Source: Microcaldota archaeon (GTDB taxonomy: Archaea; Micrarchaeota; Micrarchaeia; Micrarchaeales; Micrarchaeaceae). Taken from it: DNA of 14,975 nucleotides. The stretch lies in the NCBI GenBank assembly GCA_013330215.1, contig DUIS01000015.1:1-14975 (forward strand), read 5' to 3'. The notes beneath the pieces are model-generated. The model searched no databases and had not been told where the DNA came from. It saw only the letters and a list, made by a program, of their open reading frames with translations. Positions 12,418 to 14,975 of this stretch are shown here, one piece after another (position 1 is the first letter of the stretch; each line of letters begins with the position of its first letter). The translations under genes were made by a program, and so were the position numbers.

Positions 12418-13362
12418 CTAAACTGCATTCTGCGGCCTGTACAATTCGTACGGCAGCTTGAATGACATCTTCTCGTCCATGACGTTAAGGTCCTTGATCT
12501 CTGCGCCCTCTGCCTTGAAATAATCCGCAATCTCTTTTATAAGATATTCCGGAGCGCTCGCCCCTGCGGATACGCCAAGTCTCTTCTTGCCCTCAAGCCA
12601 CGATTGCTGTATCTCCTTGAGGTTGTCAACAAGGTAAGCGTCAACTCCCAGGCTTCTTGCGGTATCCACAAGCCTGTTCGAATTCGATGAGTTCTTGCTG
12701 CCAACAACTATTATTATGTCGCAGGACTTTGCAGCGCTCCTTATCGCTGTCTGCCTGTTGGTCGTAGCATAGCATATGTCGTCGCTTGGCGGGGCCTTTA
12801 TCTTTGGAAACTTTTTCTTGAGCGCTGAAATTACCTCCTTACATTCGTCAACAGAAAGAGTCGTCTGTGTAAGATACACGACCTTTTCTGGATCTTTTAC
12901 TCTTATGTTATCTACCTCCTCAACAGTGTCAACGATCTGCGTTATGTCAGGCCTTATCCCCATCACGCCAACCACTTCCGGATGGCCCTTGTGGCCTATG
13001 TAAAGTATCTCGTTGCCCTCCCTTGCGAACCTGTTAACCTCTATGTGTATCTTTGAAACCAACGGGCATGTCGCATCTATGGCATAAAGCTTCCTCTCCT
13101 GCGCCTGCACCCTAACCAGCGGTGCGATTCCATGGGCAGAGAAGACACAGATGCTGCCTTCCGGTACCTCGGTAACTTCCTCTACGAATATCGCACCCTT
13201 GCTGCGCAGCTCCTCGCACACGGTCTTGTTGTGCACTATCTCGTGCTTCACATATACTGGTGCGCCGAATATCCTCAACGCCTCTTCTACGGTGTTGACA
13301 GCGCGGTCCACCCCTGCACAAAAGCCGCGCGGCCTTATAAGGAATACCGTCTCAATTGCCAT
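12418..13362 (-). CDS. ispH: 4-hydroxy-3-methylbut-2-enyl diphosphate reductase (IspH/LytB)
   Basis: Cytosolic [4Fe-4S] enzyme producing IPP and DMAPP from HMBPP, the last MEP-pathway step. It is complete at 314 residues, with all remembered ligands: Cys15 in RGFCAGV, Cys99 in DATCPLV and Cys197 in DDICYATTNRQ for the cluster. Substrate residues are His44 (IVHN), His77 (SAHGIAP), His127 and Glu129 (GHKGHPEV), Thr168 (TQTTLS), and SxN in KNSSNSNR (224-230) with SAGASAP (265-271). The start at 13362 has a TATA box about 25 bases upstream and no well-spaced ribosome site, so the mRNA is probably leaderless. It is transcribed towards ispG from its own promoter, not in one operon with it. With IspG it would make C5 units from MEcPP; no enzyme for making MEcPP is in the window. 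Confidence 0.97.
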   Translation of the reverse strand: MAIETVFLIRPRGFCAGVDRAVNTVEEALRIFGAPVYVKHEIVHNKTVCEELRSKGAIFVEEVTEVPEGSICVFSAHGIAPLVRVQAQERKLYAIDATCPLVSKIHIEVNRFAREGNEILYIGHKGHPEVVGVMGIRPDITQIVDTVEEVDNIRVKDPEKVVYLTQTTLSVDECKEVISALKKKFPKIKAPPSDDICYATTNRQTAIRSAAKSCDIIIVVGSKNSSNSNRLVDTARSLGVDAYLVDNLKEIQQSWLEGKKRLGVSAGASAPEYLIKEIADYFKAEGAEIKDLNVMDEKMSFKLPYELYRPQNAV

Positions 13363-13381
13363 GATATTATCTCTTTTTCCA

Positions 13382-13391
13382 CCTATTTAAA
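13382..13391 (-). promoter_or_regulatory. TATA box of ispH, predicting a leaderless mRNA
   Basis: TTTAAATAGG on the minus strand is centred about 25 bases before the ATG at 13362. An AGGTGG overlaps its end but is too far from the start codon to serve as a ribosome site. Confidence 0.5.
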
Positions 13392-13433
13392 CATTGGCAC
13401 AATCAACGCTAATCGTCGTATGCAGCACAATTT

Positions 13434-14561
13434 TTACTTGCAATATGTATAGCTTGCGCCATTCCTAAGGAAGGCGTCAATGCTTTCCCTGTCCGTGATG
13501 AGCCTCCTTGTGCCCGCTGTGCGCTGGTACTCCCACTGACTCTTGAATATCTCTGTTATCTCGTCAAGGTTTAGCCCGACCCTCTTCCCATCGCAGAAAT
13601 CAAGTATCTCAGATATGAATATCTCAGAGGAATTCTGACCGGAAAGCGACTCAGAGCTTATCTCCTTGCCTTTCGCATCAAGGATCTTCAGCGTCCCCCT
13701 TGCTCCAGCGTTATTGAATTCCGCCTCATGGCCAGGGAAGCAGGCAAATACCGAGAACCCGGATTTGAAAACAATCCTAAGCGTCTTGTTCGCAAGAGCC
13801 TTTTCCGTGCCCTTTGCCATCCTCATGGTTGCTAATGCGCCGTTCTCGTAACTGCTGCCGGAAACCTCAACCACTGTCTCAACGCCTGTCGGATTCACGC
13901 TGTCATAATCGGTGTTTACCCCAAAGTCGCTTGCCTTCTTTATTCCGCCGAAGCTGCATTTTGTCATCCTGAATATGATCTCGGAGGTGTGCACCCAGTC
14001 CATGAATATGCCGCCGTTTTCTGGCGCCAGCAACCACGTCCTTCTTGGGTCCTCCTCATTCACGGGCTCAAAGAAGTTCGCCTCAATTGAGGTTATCTTC
14101 CCGTATTTCGCCACAAGTCCGGGCATCTCCCTTGCAAGTGCAAGCGTAGGCTGCTTGTGCAGATAATGCAGGTGCAGGTATATCCTGTCCTCCATCCCTT
14201 TCTTTTTCAGGAAGGACTTCATCTCCTCGAATTCCCTTTCGTTTATCGCAAGCGTCTTCTCAACTATGACGCGCTTCCCGTATTCCAGTGATTCGATCGC
14301 CTGGGCCTTGTGGAACTTGTTCGGGTCTGATATGTGCACAAGATCAAGCCCCTCAAAGAACTCTTCAGGTATCTTCCCGTCAGGGTCGGATATGTAGTAC
14401 CTGTCCTTTGTTATGCCGAAACCTGTGAGAAGTTTGGCCTTATCCTCGAACGGCTTTGTGCCTACCGCCTTCACCAGCTTGAGGCTGCCCTTTTCGCCGA
14501 CCCCCTTCTCGAGCCAGCCGAACCAGTGGCCAAGTCCTATGACACCCAGGTTATGCTGCAT
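13434..14561 (-). CDS. Gfo/Idh/MocA-family NAD(P)-dependent sugar oxidoreductase
   Basis: Cytosolic dehydrogenase of 375 residues. The N-terminal Rossmann domain starts with GVIGLGHW (6-13, GxGxxxx nucleotide loop) and ends at VIVEKTLAI (98-106), where Lys102 is the usual catalytic lysine and Thr replaces Pro of the EKP motif. The C-terminal substrate domain includes LHLHYLHKQ (129-137) and ENGGIFMDWVHTSEI (181-195), giving the standard Asp188/His191 pair. The substrate cannot be read from sequence. Its ATG at 14561 directly abuts the stop of the upstream 6-phosphogluconate dehydrogenase gene, with AGGTG inside that gene's end, so the two are translationally coupled. A hexose- or glucose-6-phosphate dehydrogenase role feeding the upstream enzyme is a reasonable hypothesis; family members acting on glucose or glucose 6-phosphate exist. 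Other polyol or amino-sugar substrates are not excluded. Confidence 0.86.
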   Translation of the reverse strand: MQHNLGVIGLGHWFGWLEKGVGEKGSLKLVKAVGTKPFEDKAKLLTGFGITKDRYYISDPDGKIPEEFFEGLDLVHISDPNKFHKAQAIESLEYGKRVIVEKTLAINEREFEEMKSFLKKKGMEDRIYLHLHYLHKQPTLALAREMPGLVAKYGKITSIEANFFEPVNEEDPRRTWLLAPENGGIFMDWVHTSEIIFRMTKCSFGGIKKASDFGVNTDYDSVNPTGVETVVEVSGSSYENGALATMRMAKGTEKALANKTLRIVFKSGFSVFACFPGHEAEFNNAGARGTLKILDAKGKEISSESLSGQNSSEIFISEILDFCDGKRVGLNLDEITEIFKSQWEYQRTAGTRRLITDRESIDAFLRNGASYTYCK

Positions 14562-14975
14562 CTATTGTACACCTGCCTTCTTTACCTCGTGGCCTCCGAA
14601 TTCGTGCCTAAGCGCAGCAAGCACCCTGTTGCCAAAGCGCCTCTTTGACCTTGACCTGAACCTTTCGAATAACGAGTTTGATATCGTTGTGAACGGAACG
14701 GCATAATCAACTGCTGTCTGCACGGACCACCTGCCCTCGCCCATGTCATCCACATACGGCTCTATCTCGGAGAGGTGCTGGTCCTTCCTGAACGACCGCG
14801 CGGCCAATTCTATGAGATAGCCCCTTATCACAGAGCCGTTGTTCCACAGATCGCATATAGCCGCAAGGTCCGCGCCGCTGTACGGCCCCTCCTCTATTAG
14901 CTCAAGGCCCTCGGCAATCGATTGCATCATGCCGTACTCTATCGCGTTGTGCACCATCTTCACGAAGTGGCCCGC
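14562..14975 (-). CDS. gnd: 6-phosphogluconate dehydrogenase (decarboxylating), C-terminal part, cut by window edge
   Basis: NAD(P)-dependent enzyme oxidising 6-phosphogluconate to ribulose 5-phosphate and CO2. The 137 visible residues run open to the window edge, so the N-terminal Rossmann domain lies beyond it. They begin AGHFVKMVHNAIEYGMMQ, the family's catalytic block with the Lys and Asn of KMVHN and the Glu of IEYG. Then come helices including AEGLELIEEG, the VDDMGEGRWSV segment near residue 75, and the substrate-binding FRSRSKRRFGNR. The short all-alpha C-terminal domain indicates the ~300-residue GndA/YqeC-like form rather than the ~470-residue E. coli Gnd form. An apparent GTG start at 14963 is just an internal Val codon. 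It is followed without a gap by the Gfo/Idh/MocA gene. Confidence 0.93.
   Translation of the reverse strand, partial: AGHFVKMVHNAIEYGMMQSIAEGLELIEEGPYSGADLAAICDLWNNGSVIRGYLIELAARSFRKDQHLSEIEPYVDDMGEGRWSVQTAVDYAVPFTTISNSLFERFRSRSKRRFGNRVLAALRHEFGGHEVKKAGVQ

Noticed and set aside
10240..13362. Bacterial contamination or contig chimera as the origin of ispG/ispH
   Set aside because: Archaeal-style TATA boxes, a leaderless ispH start, GGTGA coupling and the same ATA/AGG-rich codon use as the flanking genes argue against it, though reads would be needed to exclude it.
1..14975. CRISPR arrays, insertion sequences, phage genes or a defence system
   Set aside because: No regularly spaced repeats, transposase or integrase motifs, terminal inverted repeats or known defence domains were seen on either strand.

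Overview
The window is archaeal chromosomal DNA. The evidence is a thermosome (group II chaperonin), a tRNA-Trp with an intron after the anticodon, a single-OB-fold ssDNA-binding protein of the Sulfolobus SSB type, archaeal TATA boxes about 25 bases ahead of several starts (some apparently leaderless), and GGTGA-type ribosome sites. Gene density is high, with overlaps, frequent AUA/AGG codons and mid-range GC. This would fit a small-genome DPANN lineage such as Micrarchaeota, but that placement is a guess.

Layout, left to right. Positions 1-1562 (minus) hold the 5' part of a thermosome gene, cut by the window edge, and a cysteine-free Mrp/ApbC-type P-loop ATPase. A plus-strand OB-fold ssDNA-binding protein follows (1715-2074) and its stop overlaps that of the next gene. 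Positions 2071-5855 look like an envelope block: a GT4 glycosyltransferase and a flippase-like integral membrane protein in one minus-strand operon, divergent from an alkaline-phosphatase/sulfatase-superfamily enzyme with Thr in place of the formylglycine Cys. Positions 5871-6632 (minus) encode a membrane-anchored DUF929 thioredoxin-like protein with a CPYC motif. Next is intron-containing tRNA-Trp (6741-6880), then about 300 bases without a convincing gene.

Positions 7188-10115 form a plus-strand run: PAP2 phosphatase, YgjP/DUF45-type zinc metallopeptidase with an apparently duplicated N-terminal module, secreted sequon-rich protein, and CYTH phosphohydrolase/cyclase. Positions 10240-12405 form a tight operon of two divergent YjbQ/UPF0047 paralogues followed by ispG. 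ispH lies convergent on the other strand (12418-13362). The right edge (13434-14975, minus) has the C-terminal part of a 6-phosphogluconate dehydrogenase directly followed by a Gfo/Idh/MocA oxidoreductase.

Points of most interest: (1) ispG and ispH, the last two MEP-pathway enzymes, sit in an archaeal genome although archaea normally make isoprenoids through mevalonate. (2) The two YjbQ paralogues ahead of ispG have lost different halves of the family's conserved polar residues, which suggests an obligate hetero-oligomer. (3) The 67-nt tRNA-Trp intron carries a box-C-like element followed by a 7-nt antisense to the anticodon loop. (4) The 6PGDH-Gfo/Idh pair may be an unconventional oxidative pentose-phosphate module. 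(5) Several genes seem to lack an ordinary start codon where the protein should begin. All assignments come from reading the sequence and remembered family motifs; no searches were run.
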